From Gammaproteobacteria bacterium (GTDB lineage: Bacteria > Pseudomonadota > Gammaproteobacteria > JACKNK01): DNA of 64,000 nt. The notes beneath the pieces were generated by a model, which was not told where the DNA came from, did not search any database, and saw nothing but the letters and a program-made list of their open reading frames with translations. The stretch's first letter is position 1. Every line of letters begins with the position of its first letter. A program made the translations under genes and the position numbers. This document shows, in pieces, positions 43,701 to 51,610 of this stretch. The stretch is from NCBI GenBank assembly GCA_024234895.1, contig JACKNJ010000009.1, positions 1-64,000 of the forward strand, read 5' to 3'.

Positions 43701-45068
43701 GGCGACATCGGCATTGCGCTGGTGCAGCTCGAAGGCGAAGGGTTCGTATTTCGGGGGCGTTTTCGCTCCGCCGACCGCCGATCGCGGCTGAAGCCGCTCC
43801 TACAACAGCAGGGTGACGCTTTACCTGTAGGAGCGGCTTCAGCCGCGATCGGCGCCGATGCCGCCCCTGAGGAGTGGTGCGAACGCCGCCTGCTGGCGCG
43901 CATCCACCGCTACACGGTCAAAAAACTGCGCGCCGAGATCGAACCGGTCTCGCCCGCGGACATGATGCGCTTCCTGCTCGACTGGCAGGGCCTGAACGGC
44001 ACCGAGAAGGAAGGCCCGGAGGCGCTGGCCGCCGTGCTCGACCAGCTCGAAGGCATCGAGGCGCCGGCGGCGGCGTGGGAAAGCGATCTGCTGCCGGCAC
44101 GCCTGAAGAAATACGACAGCGCCTGGCTGGACGACCTCTGCCGCGAAGGCCGCATCGTCTGGGCGCGGCTGTCGCCGGCGAAAGGCAAGTCCGGGCCGAT
44201 CCGCAGTTCGCCGATCGCGCTGCTGCCGCGTCGCCGGCTGCGGCTGTGGAAGACGCAGCACAGCGACGAAACCACGCTTTCCCCAAACGCACGGCGCCTG
44301 CTCGACACCTTGCGCGACGGTGGCGCGGCCTTCTTCGAAGACCTGGTCGACGACAGCGGCCTGCTGCCGACCCAGGCCGAGGAAGCGCTCGCCGAGCTGG
44401 TCGGCCAGGGCCTGGTCAGCGCCGACAGCTTCACCGGCCTGCGCGCGCTGATCACCCCGGCGCAGAAACGCGGCGCGCCGATTCCCAGCGGGCGGCGGCG
44501 CGGGCGCAGTGTTTCGGATGCCGGCCGCTGGTCGCCGCTGCGCGTGTTCGCCGACGGGGAAGACCGCATCGAGGAGATTGCGCACGCGCTGCTGCGCCGC
44601 CACGGCGTGGTGTTCCGCCGCCTGCTCGAACGCGATCTCGACCGCCTCCCCGCCTGGCGTGATCTTTTATACGTGTACCGCCGCATGGAGGCGCGCGGCG
44701 AGATTCGCGGTGGGCGCTTCGTCGCCGGGTTCGCGGGCGAGCAATACGCGCTGCCGGAGGCAGTGAAGGCCCTGCGCGGCGCGCGCAACGCGGAAGCGAA
44801 GGGCGCCCTGGTGTCGATCAGCGCCGCCGACCCGCTCAACCTCACCGGCGTGCTACTGCCCGGCGCGCGCGTCCCGGCGCAGGCCGGCAACCGCATCCTG
44901 TTCCGCGACGGCGTGCCGATCGCGTGGTTCGTGGCCGACGAGGAACACTTCGTCGAGGAACCCGACACCGCCACCCGCTGGAGGCTGCGGCAGGCGTTGC
45001 TGAACACGCGGAACCGCACGGCGGTGAAACCCCGCAAGCCGGCCAAGCCGCCCCGCTGGGCACCCTGA
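40755..45068 (+). CDS. lhr: Lhr-family DEAD/DEAH-box helicase with in-frame palindrome insertion
   Basis: 1437 residues. The superfamily 2 core has Walker A APTGSGKT (about 34-41), SPLKALSNDI, VDEIHAL (DEIH), LSATQKP, and C-terminal helicase motifs VATASLELGIDIGDVELV and QRVGRSGHAV. The winged-helix and long Lhr-specific C-terminal regions follow (DVRLLPENLFVGTLNEDFAFESLPGDIFQLG, later EEWCERRLLARIHRYTVKKLRAEIEPV). Lhr is a 3'-5' helicase linked to DNA repair. Residues about 1008-1033 are encoded by a family B palindrome inserted between RGRF and EEWCERRLL, where homologues have only a few residues. The reading frame is preserved. Confidence 0.92.
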   Translation: MTFHPAVSTWFERRFGQATEAQARAWPSIAAGRHTLVAAPTGSGKTLAAFLAAIDELVRESIAAPLPDAVAVLYVSPLKALSNDIRNNLEGPLAEIAEELAAQGQLYGHGGNHDIRIAVRTGDTPSSERERMRRQPPHILVTTPESLYILLTSESGRNMLRTVRTLIVDEIHALAPNKRGAHLSLSIERLAALVERPFTRVGLSATQKPIEAVARFLVGNIDIDGDEACEIIDGGHSRARDLALELPSSPLEAVMSAEVWTELYDKLAKFTEDHRTTLVFVNTRRYAERVARHLSERLGEDAVAAHHGSLSREHRLDAEQRLKSGRLRIMVATASLELGIDIGDVELVCQLGSPKAIAAFLQRVGRSGHAVTGTPKGRLFPLSRDDLVECAALLAAVERGELDHLEIPDAPLDVLAQQIVAEVAATEWGETELFETYRRAWPYHALSRAQYDAIVQMLAEGFSTRRGRRSAWLHHDGVNHRLRARKGARLTAITNGGAIPDLFDYDVRLLPENLFVGTLNEDFAFESLPGDIFQLGNTSYRIERVQMGTVFVQDAHGQPPNIPFWFGEAPGRSDELSQAVSRLRAEADRLLAKSDAGAYPLALIHAWQQWLPEAAARQLAEYLASARASLGVLPTQDTLVLERFFDEAGDMHLVVHSPFGSRMNRAWGLALRKRFCRSFNFELQAAALEDTIVLSLSSTHSFELEEVSRYLNAQSVRALLIQAMFDAPMFESRWRWNATNALAVRRFRNGKRVPPQLQRMDAEDLVAVAFPDQLACLENIQGDREIPDHPLVRQTIADCLHEAMDIEALESFLTRLENGSITVVARDLPEPSMLAREVLTARPYAFLDNAPAEERRTQMVNARRFVDPASAAEVAELDPAAITRVQEEAWPEPRDADELHDALMLSGGLRPQAAWSVWYAALKADGRASELGPLWVATERRAQIEAAYAGDGDALRELVRGHLEISGPITAPELAERLAIPVGDIGIALVQLEGEGFVFRGRFRSADRRSRLKPLLQQQGDALPVGAASAAIGADAAPEEWCERRLLARIHRYTVKKLRAEIEPVSPADMMRFLLDWQGLNGTEKEGPEALAAVLDQLEGIEAPAAAWESDLLPARLKKYDSAWLDDLCREGRIVWARLSPAKGKSGPIRSSPIALLPRRRLRLWKTQHSDETTLSPNARRLLDTLRDGGAAFFEDLVDDSGLLPTQAEEALAELVGQGLVSADSFTGLRALITPAQKRGAPIPSGRRRGRSVSDAGRWSPLRVFADGEDRIEEIAHALLRRHGVVFRRLLERDLDRLPAWRDLLYVYRRMEARGEIRGGRFVAGFAGEQYALPEAVKALRGARNAEAKGALVSISAADPLNLTGVLLPGARVPAQAGNRILFRDGVPIAWFVADEEHFVEEPDTATRWRLRQALLNTRNRTAVKPRKPAKPPRWAP
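43777..43853. repeat. family B palindrome inside the lhr reading frame
   Basis: 27-base perfectly complementary arms (43777-43803 and 43827-43853) with a 23-base centre, sharing the arm sequence of the intergenic copies at 15554, 38538 and 40647. Read in frame, it contributes peptide segments RRSRLKPLL and VGAASAAIG. Confidence 0.95.
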
Positions 45069-45084
45069 CAGCAACCCGATCCGC

Positions 45085-45172
45085 GTAGGGCGGAACCCGC
45101 AGGGGTTCCGCCGGCTGACTCGCAGGCCGTATCGGCGGCTGATCGGCGGAACTCCTGCGGATTCCGCCCTAC
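45085..45172. repeat. REP-like inverted repeat, family A
   Basis: GTAGGGCGGAACCCGCAGGG... (from 45085) pairs with ...GCGGATTCCGCCCTAC (ending 45172), with one or two mismatches and an extra internal CGGCGG repeat. It lies downstream of lhr. Confidence 0.88.
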
Positions 45173-45331
45173 TCGATGTCACCGACACGGTCGGGGTCGC
45201 GACAAATGCGTGATTGCCAAATCTGGCAAACAGTGCTGGCGGTCCGCGCCATCCGGGACATGAGAAAAATCCCACAACTCATTGTCTGCAAATACTTTTC
45301 CTTACAAATCATCGGCAACGGTTTTCGCGTC

Positions 45332-45345
45332 TTGACCAAGGTCAA
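45332..45345. promoter_or_regulatory. FNR/ANR-like half-site pair upstream of cydA
   Basis: TTGACCAAGGTCAA is a perfect TTGAC-N4-GTCAA inverted repeat close to the FNR consensus TTGAT-N4-ATCAA. It lies 189 bases before cydA in an AT-richer segment; cydAB is a known FNR/ANR target in many bacteria. Confidence 0.5.
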
Positions 45346-45392
45346 GGAAATTCAATGCCGGTTGCCCGGCGCGTTACAGATCGATTGCGAAC

Positions 45393-45408
45393 ATTAGAGA
45401 ACTCTAAT
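45393..45408. promoter_or_regulatory. palindrome ATTAGAG-AA-CTCTAAT upstream of cydA
   Basis: A perfect seven-base inverted repeat with a two-base centre, 125 bases before the cydA start. It is a candidate operator or promoter overlap, and I cannot assign the binding protein. Confidence 0.45.
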
Positions 45409-45533
45409 TAGTGTCTCCGCCCACGAACCGGCCCGCCGACCTGGCGACCAGGTTCCGCAACAACGTTTCGCGTGGTCGTCCCGGACCGTCAGATCGGTCT
45501 GAGGCGGTTTTGAAAACAATCAGGAGACGCATC

Positions 45534-47165
45534 GTGATTGATAGCGCAGTCGTCGACCTGTCACGGATCCAGTTCGCCGTGACGGCCCTTTACCACTTTC
45601 TGTTCGTCCCCCTGACCCTCGGCCTGACCTGGCTGCTGGTGATCATGGAATCCGTCTACGTGATGACCGGCAAGGTCATTTACCGCGACATGACCAAGTT
45701 CTGGGGCAAGCTGTTCGGCATCAACTTCGCCCTGGGCGTGGCCACCGGCCTGACCATGGAGTTCCAGTTCGGCACCAACTGGTCGTACTACTCCCATTAC
45801 GTCGGGGACGTGTTCGGCGCGCCGCTGGCGATCGAGGGCCTGATGGCCTTCTTCCTGGAGTCGACCTTCGTCGGTCTGTTCTTCCTGGGCTGGGATCGCC
45901 TGTCCAAGCGCCAGCATCTGGCGGTGACCTTCCTGACCGCGCTCGGCACCAACCTGTCGGCGCTGTGGATCCTGATCGCCAATGGCTGGATGCAGAACCC
46001 GGTCGGCTCGGAGTTCAACTACGAGACCATGAGAATGGAGATGACCAGCTTCGCGGAGTTGGTCTTCAACCCGGTCGCGCAGGTCAAGTTCGTGCACACC
46101 GTCGCCGCCGGCTACGTCGCCGGGTCGATGTTCGTGTTGGGCATCTCCGCGTACTACATGCTCAAGGGCCGCGATCTGTCGTTCGCACGCCGTTCCTTCG
46201 CGGTCGCGGCCGGCTTCGGTCTGGCCTCGATCCTGTCGGTCATCGTGCTGGGTGACGAGTCCGGCTACGAGGCGGGCGCGGTGCAGAAGGTCAAGCTGGC
46301 CGCCATCGAGGCGGAGTACGAGACCCACGAGCCGCCGGCCGGCTTCACCCTGTTCGGTCTGCCCAACGACGAGACCCTGACCACCGACGCGGCGGTCAAG
46401 GTGCCCTACGTGCTGGGCCTGATCGCGACGCGCTCGACCGACGAGGAGGTCACCGGCATCAAGGACCTGATCGCGCACGCCGAGACCCGTATCCGCAACG
46501 GCATGGTCGCCTACGGCCTGCTGCAGGAGCTGCGTAACGGCAACGTCACCGAGGCCAACAAGGCCGCCTTCGACGAGGTCAAGAAGGACCTGGGCTACGG
46601 CCTGCTGCTGAAGTCGTACACCGAGAACGTGGTCGACGCGACCGAGGAACAGATCGCGATGGCGGCGCAGGATTCCATTCCGGCGGTCGCCCCGCTGTTC
46701 TGGACCTTCCGCGTGATGGTGTTCACCGGCTTCATGCTGCTGTTCATCTTCGCCGCCTCCTTCTACTACTGCGCCAAGCGCGTGGCGGGCGACAAGAAGT
46801 GGCTGATGAAGCTGGCCCTGTACGGCATCCCGCTGCCGTGGATCGCGATCGAGACCGGCTGGTTCGTCGCCGAGTACGGCCGCCAGCCCTGGGCCATCGG
46901 TGAGGTGCTGCCGGTGAACCTGGCGACCTCGACGCTGACCACCGGCGAGCTGTACTTCTCGATCGCGGGCTTCCTGCTCTTCTACACCTTCCTGCTCGTC
47001 ATCGAGATGTGGCTGATGTTCCGCTTCGCGCGCCTCGGCCCGTCCAGCCTGCACACCGGACGCTACTTCTGGGAACAGGACGGCAACGACCATCCGAACC
47101 TGCCGAAGCACGGTCCGGCCACCCTGGCCATCCAGCCGCAGGCGCCGCGTAAGGACGAGGTCTGA
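45534..47165 (+). CDS. cydA: cytochrome bd ubiquinol oxidase subunit I
   Basis: 543 residues from the GTG at 45534 (AGGAGA eight bases upstream); longer frames lack the family N-terminus. DLSRIQFAVTALYHFLFVPLTLGL contains the heme b595-side His. GLTMEFQFGTNW, the quinol region and the long Q-loop (about 250-370, including VKLAAIEAEYETHEPPAGFTLFG and later the variable insert) follow, with nine helices overall. It is the quinol-oxidising subunit of the high-affinity, NO- and sulfide-tolerant bd oxidase. A palindrome separates it from cydB by 110 bases. Confidence 0.95.
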   Translation: MIDSAVVDLSRIQFAVTALYHFLFVPLTLGLTWLLVIMESVYVMTGKVIYRDMTKFWGKLFGINFALGVATGLTMEFQFGTNWSYYSHYVGDVFGAPLAIEGLMAFFLESTFVGLFFLGWDRLSKRQHLAVTFLTALGTNLSALWILIANGWMQNPVGSEFNYETMRMEMTSFAELVFNPVAQVKFVHTVAAGYVAGSMFVLGISAYYMLKGRDLSFARRSFAVAAGFGLASILSVIVLGDESGYEAGAVQKVKLAAIEAEYETHEPPAGFTLFGLPNDETLTTDAAVKVPYVLGLIATRSTDEEVTGIKDLIAHAETRIRNGMVAYGLLQELRNGNVTEANKAAFDEVKKDLGYGLLLKSYTENVVDATEEQIAMAAQDSIPAVAPLFWTFRVMVFTGFMLLFIFAASFYYCAKRVAGDKKWLMKLALYGIPLPWIAIETGWFVAEYGRQPWAIGEVLPVNLATSTLTTGELYFSIAGFLLFYTFLLVIEMWLMFRFARLGPSSLHTGRYFWEQDGNDHPNLPKHGPATLAIQPQAPRKDEV

Positions 47166-47166
47166 T

Positions 47167-47233
47167 GTAGGAGCGGCGTCTCGCCGCGATCGACCTCGAT
47201 CGCAGGCACATCGCGGCGGGACGCCGCTCCTAC
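47167..47233. repeat. REP-like inverted repeat, family B variant, between cydA and cydB
   Basis: GTAGGAGCGGCGTCTCGCCG... (from 47167) pairs with ...CGGGACGCCGCTCCTAC (ending 47233). The termini are those of family B, while the interior (GTCTCGCCGCGAT) differs. It could stabilise the upstream mRNA or adjust cydA:cydB expression. Confidence 0.88.
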
Positions 47234-47275
47234 ACGGCCCGGAACCCAACACCGCATTACATAGAGAGCAAAACC

Positions 47276-48418
47276 ATGATTCTCGATTACGACGTTTTGA
47301 AAGTGATCTGGTGGGTGCTGGTCGGCGTGCTGCTGATCGGTTTCGCCATCACCGACGGCATGGACATGGGCGTCGGCAACCTGCTGCGCGTGGTCGGCAA
47401 GACCGACGAAGAGCGCCGCGTCATCATCAACACCATCGGCCCGCACTGGGACGGCAACCAGGTCTGGCTGATCACCGCCGGCGGCGCGATCTTCGCGGCC
47501 TGGCCGGCGGTCTACGCGGCGGCCTTCTCGGGCTTCTACGTGGCCATGCTGCTGGTGCTGTTCGCGCTGTTCTTCAGACCCGTAGGCTTCGACTACCGCT
47601 CCAAGCTGGGTGACGCCAAGTGGCGCAACGCCTGGGACTGGGGCCTGTTCGCCGGCGGCGCGGTGCCCTCGCTGGTGTTCGGCGTCGCCTTCGGCAACCT
47701 GCTCTTGGGCGTGCCGTTCCAGCTCGATCCGCTGCTGCGGCCGAGCTACACCGGCAACTTCTTCGGCCTGCTCAACCCGTTCTCGCTGGTCGCCGGCGTG
47801 CTGAGCTTCGCGATGCTGTCGATGCACGGCGGCCTGTGGATGCAGATGCGCGTGCAGGATGACATCGCCGCGCGTGCCAAGCCGTGGATCAAGATCACCG
47901 GTCTGGTGTCCATTGCTGCGTTCGCGATTGCGGGTATCTGGCTGTACCTGGGCATCGACGGCTACCGCGTGGTGACCATGCCGGCCACCGACGCGCTGCC
48001 CAACCCGCTGGCCAAGGAAGTCGCGGTCGAGGCCGGTGCCTGGTTCGCCAACTACGCCGCTTACCCGTGGATGATGCTGGCCCCGATCGTCGGCTTCGTC
48101 GGCTTCGCGATGGCGATCTTCGCGTCCGCGTCGAACCGTCCGGGCTGGGGCTTCGTGTTCAGCAGCCTCGCCATGACCGGCGTGATCCTGACTGCGGGCT
48201 TCACCATGTTCCCGTTCGTGATGCCGAGCAGCATCATGCCGGACGCCAGCTTCACGCTGTGGGACGCCTCGTCGAGCCACCTGACCCTGACGGTCATGTT
48301 CTGGGCGGCGGTGATCTTCGTGCCGATCGTGCTCAGCTACACCATCTGGACCTACTACAAGATGTGGGGCCGGGTGACCGTCGAGCAGATCCGCGAAACC
48401 GCGCACAGCGCCTACTAA
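47276..48418 (+). CDS. cydB: cytochrome bd ubiquinol oxidase subunit II
   Basis: 380 residues with eight to nine helices. Landmarks are DYDVLKVIWWVLVGVLLIGFAITDGMDMGVGNLL, IGPHWDGNQVWLITAGGAIFAAWP and the C-terminal LTLTVMFWAAVIFVPIVLSYTIWTYYKMWGRVT, typical of CydB. With CydA and CydX it forms the bd oxidase. cydX follows 30 bases after the stop. Confidence 0.95.
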   Translation: MILDYDVLKVIWWVLVGVLLIGFAITDGMDMGVGNLLRVVGKTDEERRVIINTIGPHWDGNQVWLITAGGAIFAAWPAVYAAAFSGFYVAMLLVLFALFFRPVGFDYRSKLGDAKWRNAWDWGLFAGGAVPSLVFGVAFGNLLLGVPFQLDPLLRPSYTGNFFGLLNPFSLVAGVLSFAMLSMHGGLWMQMRVQDDIAARAKPWIKITGLVSIAAFAIAGIWLYLGIDGYRVVTMPATDALPNPLAKEVAVEAGAWFANYAAYPWMMLAPIVGFVGFAMAIFASASNRPGWGFVFSSLAMTGVILTAGFTMFPFVMPSSIMPDASFTLWDASSSHLTLTVMFWAAVIFVPIVLSYTIWTYYKMWGRVTVEQIRETAHSAY

Positions 48419-48448
48419 GCACACACCGAATCAAGAGAGGTAATAGTC

Positions 48449-48592
48449 ATGTGGTACTTCACCTGGATCCTCGGCGTGCTCCTGGCCGCGTCGCTCGGCG
48501 TCATCAACGTCATGTGGCTGGAACACGAAGGCATGGACGAAGACAGCTGCACCGGCACGCCGGAGGAATGCGGCGGCCGGATGGACGCCTGA
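48449..48592 (+). CDS. cydX: cytochrome bd oxidase small subunit CydX
   Basis: 47 residues: MWYFTWILGVLLAASLGVIN then VMWLE, the conserved CydX/YbgT transmembrane segment, and a hydrophilic tail with two cysteines (EDSCTGTPEECGG). The AAGAGAGG ribosome site lies eight bases upstream. CydX stabilises the heme centres of the bd oxidase. The cysteine-bearing tail is longer than in E. coli (37 residues in total). Confidence 0.92.
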   Translation: MWYFTWILGVLLAASLGVINVMWLEHEGMDEDSCTGTPEECGGRMDA

Positions 48593-48627
48593 ACACGCTT
48601 TCATGGTGTCCCAGGGATGGGAAGCAG

Positions 48628-48659
48628 AAAGGCCCGGCGGGAAACCGCCGGGCCTTTTT
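48628..48659. terminator. bidirectional terminator between cydX and prsT
   Basis: GGCCCGGCGG-GAAA-CCGCCGGGCC followed by TTTTT on the plus strand and TTT on the minus strand. It serves the convergent cyd operon and prsT. Confidence 0.88.
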
Positions 48660-48733
48660 CTTGATGCCCGCCGCCGTTGCGCGGGCGGCGGAGCGTTCCG
48701 GACACGGCGTCACCCGTGCCCGGAGTCGATCTC

Positions 48734-51508
48734 TTACTGGGTGCGCAGCGACTCCAGCATCGTCATGATCTCGGCCTTGCGCGGATAGTCCGGATAGGTG
48801 ATCAGCACGCGGCGCAATTGGTCGCGGGCCTCCCCGAACTGCCGGTTGGCGGCCAGCGCGCGCGCCAGGTTGAAGCGCAATTCCGGCTCGTTCTTCAGCA
48901 ATTCGACCGCCTTTTCCAGCAGCGGCACCGCTTCCGCCGGTCTTTGCGCGGCCATCAGCGTCTGCGCGTAGGTATCGAGCACGATGGGGTCATCGGCGCT
49001 CAGCTCGTGCGCCAGTTCCGCGTAGGTCAGGGCGACCACCGGGTCCCGATCGAGACTGCGCATCGCCAGGTTGTTCAGCGCGAACACATTGTTCGGATCC
49101 TGACGCAGTACCTCCTCGTAGAGCGCCGCGACGCCGGGGTCGCCGACGCGCTCCAGTTCGGCGGCCACGAACAGACGGATCACGTTGTCCTCCGGATGCG
49201 TGAGCAACCATTCGCGCAGCGGCGCCAGGGCCTCTGCGCTGCCGGCCCCCTCCGGTCGCGCCTGGTATTGCTTGAACAGCAAGCGGGCGCTCGGCTCACG
49301 CAGGGCTGCGAGTTCGTACTCGACGACCGCGCGCGCGGCGTCGCCACGCGCCATCCACAGATCGCCGGCCAGTTCGTAGGGTGCGGCCTTGAGCGGGTGT
49401 CGCAGGCGCAGACGCCGCAACGCGAGCTCGGCCTCGTCGAGCTTGCCGTCGGCAAGGGCCAGCTCGATCGGCCGCGCCGCCTTGCCGATGTCGTCGGGCG
49501 CGAGCTCGGCGGCGCGCGCGAAGGCGGCATTGGCGGTCTCCCGCTCACCCGCCGCGAGCGCCGCCTCGGCGAGCAGCGCCTGAATCTCCGCCTCGTTCGG
49601 GCGGCTCTGGGCCGCCTGCTTCAACATCGTGACGGCGTCGGCGGGCGCCTCGTCGGCCAGGAATGCGCGGGCGAGGATCAGCTGACCGTCGACATCGTCG
49701 GGAAGTATCCGCAGCAGGCCACGCGCGATGTCGGCGGCTCCCTGAACGTCACCGCGACGCAACAGGTTCTCGGCGAGGATGCGCGCCGCGATGCGGTGAT
49801 CGGGGTGCTTGACCAGGAGTCCCCGCAAGGTGTCGAGCGCGACATCGGCTTGCCCGATGGCGGCCTCGATGCGGGCCCGTTGCAGCAGGGCGTCGGCATC
49901 GCCGTCGTCGAGCTTGAGGATTTCGCCGAGTTCGGCGAGTGCGGCGTCGATATCGTCGCGCAGCAGCGCTACCCGGACGAGATTGTGGCGCGCGGGCAGG
50001 AACCCGCCCTGGGTCGCGACCGTCTTGCGGAAACTCGCCTCGGCCGCATCCAGATCGCCTTTGCCGAGTTGCGCGGCACCAACCAGATTGAGATAGGCGG
50101 GGTTGGCCGGCTGCCGCGCGAGCAAGGTTTCGGCGGTGCTCAGCGCCTCGTCGAAGCGCTCCTGCTGCAACAGGCCGATCGCGGCCAGGAAGGCGGGGCG
50201 GGTGGCCTCGGGATGATTCTCTGCGGCGCGCTTCAGACCTTCCAGACCTGCCTCGACGTCGCCACCGGCGAGGCGGCTGGCGGCGGTCTGCACCTGCATG
50301 CCAACGCCCTGCCCGGCGACAGCCAGCATCAATTCCACGGCCCGCGCGCTGTTGCCGAGCTGCGTCTGCGCGCCGGCCAGCATGGCGCGCATGTCGGCGT
50401 CGTCCTCGCCCCGCTCGACGACCGGCTCAAGCAGATCCACGACCGCCTGATGCCGCCTCTCGTCGAACTCCAGCAGCGCCAGGGCCTTGAGCGCGACGCG
50501 GTTGTCGGCGGCGACCGCCAACACCTGGCGGAGACGCTCGCGAGCCTGCGCCGGACGACCGGCCGCCTGCGCGATGAGACCGTCGAGAAGTATCGTCGGG
50601 ATGCTCTCCTGCTTCGCATTGAAGGCTTTCGGAATCCATACCTGGGCCCGTTCCAGATCGCCTTGCTGGTAGGCCAGCGACGCCTCGAGAAAGGCCACCA
50701 GATGCGCGTCGGGGCGTTGGCCGCGGGCGGCGTCGATCAGCACCCTGGCGGTCTGCAGGTCACCCCGACCAAGGGCGATCGCGGCCCGCGCGGCCATCGA
50801 GGGGAAGTTGTCCGCGTCGAATTCGAGGGTCCGTGCGTAGGCGATGTCGGCCGCCTTGGCGTTCCCCATCATCTGCTCCGCGTCCCCGAGCAACTGCCAG
50901 CATTCGGCGCACTCCGGAAAGCGTTTCACCAGGCGGGCGGCCGCGCGCTGGCCTGGCCCGGCGTCATCGCCGGCAAGCAGCAGGCGGGCCTGGGCAACCA
51001 ACGCATCCCGATGATCGGGCGCGAGTCCGAGGGCCGTCTTGAGCGCATCGTCGGCGGCGGCGCGCTCACCGATCCCAAGGCTCGCAAGCGCCCGCAAGGT
51101 CAGGACCTGGGCGCGCAGCGCGTCCCCGTGACCACTCTCGTCAGGAATCTCGGCCAGTACCTGCGCGTACTTTTCCTGCAGCAGGTAGGCGCGACCAAGG
51201 GGGTGGAGCACCATTTCGTCCGGCATTCCGTGGCTCCGCGCGAGCCGCAACTCCTTCTCGGCGGCGGCAAGGCTGCCGGCGTCCAGATAGAGCTTGCCGA
51301 GCAGGAAGCGCAGCTCGGGATCGTCCGGCTTGTCCTGCAAGCCCTGCTTCATGACGAGTTCGGCGGCGCGGACGTCACCCTTCTCGATCAAGGTCACCGC
51401 CTCGTCGAGGACATCGGCGTTGACCATCGACATCGCCAGGATGAGGGCGAACAACAGCGCGACGCGCGCTGGTCTGACAATGGCTCGTCTGGCACCGGAT
51501 TGAGGCAT
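48734..51508 (-). CDS. prsT: PEP-CTERM-system TPR protein PrsT
   Basis: 924 residues from the ATG at 51508 (AAGGA about nine bases upstream). A signal peptide (about 14-36, ARVALLFALILAMSMVNA) precedes about twenty tetratricopeptide repeats throughout (for example PDDPELRFLLGKLYLDAGSLAAAEKELRLA, PAYLNLVGAAQLGKGDLDAAEASFRK). The length and TPR phasing match PrsT, the periplasmic TPR protein encoded with the XrtA exosortase exopolysaccharide locus. No exosortase or polysaccharide genes are in the window, but a VPLPA-type sorted protein is next to it on the same strand. Confidence 0.85.
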   Translation of the reverse strand: MPQSGARRAIVRPARVALLFALILAMSMVNADVLDEAVTLIEKGDVRAAELVMKQGLQDKPDDPELRFLLGKLYLDAGSLAAAEKELRLARSHGMPDEMVLHPLGRAYLLQEKYAQVLAEIPDESGHGDALRAQVLTLRALASLGIGERAAADDALKTALGLAPDHRDALVAQARLLLAGDDAGPGQRAAARLVKRFPECAECWQLLGDAEQMMGNAKAADIAYARTLEFDADNFPSMAARAAIALGRGDLQTARVLIDAARGQRPDAHLVAFLEASLAYQQGDLERAQVWIPKAFNAKQESIPTILLDGLIAQAAGRPAQARERLRQVLAVAADNRVALKALALLEFDERRHQAVVDLLEPVVERGEDDADMRAMLAGAQTQLGNSARAVELMLAVAGQGVGMQVQTAASRLAGGDVEAGLEGLKRAAENHPEATRPAFLAAIGLLQQERFDEALSTAETLLARQPANPAYLNLVGAAQLGKGDLDAAEASFRKTVATQGGFLPARHNLVRVALLRDDIDAALAELGEILKLDDGDADALLQRARIEAAIGQADVALDTLRGLLVKHPDHRIAARILAENLLRRGDVQGAADIARGLLRILPDDVDGQLILARAFLADEAPADAVTMLKQAAQSRPNEAEIQALLAEAALAAGERETANAAFARAAELAPDDIGKAARPIELALADGKLDEAELALRRLRLRHPLKAAPYELAGDLWMARGDAARAVVEYELAALREPSARLLFKQYQARPEGAGSAEALAPLREWLLTHPEDNVIRLFVAAELERVGDPGVAALYEEVLRQDPNNVFALNNLAMRSLDRDPVVALTYAELAHELSADDPIVLDTYAQTLMAAQRPAEAVPLLEKAVELLKNEPELRFNLARALAANRQFGEARDQLRRVLITYPDYPRKAEIMTMLESLRTQ

Positions 51509-51548
51509 GGTCAGTTCCTTTCTTGTGTTTTCCTGGATAAGGACGCGC

Positions 51549-51575
51549 AAAAAAAAGGGGGCGCTCGGCCCCCTT
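51549..51575 (-). terminator. terminator of the VPLPA-CTERM gene
   Basis: Minus strand: an AAGGGGG / CCCCCTT-type stem with a short GC loop, followed by eight T residues, before the prsT gene. Confidence 0.8.
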
Positions 51576-51610
51576 GGCAACAATTCGACGCCGTCCGGCG
51601 CGGGCAGCGC

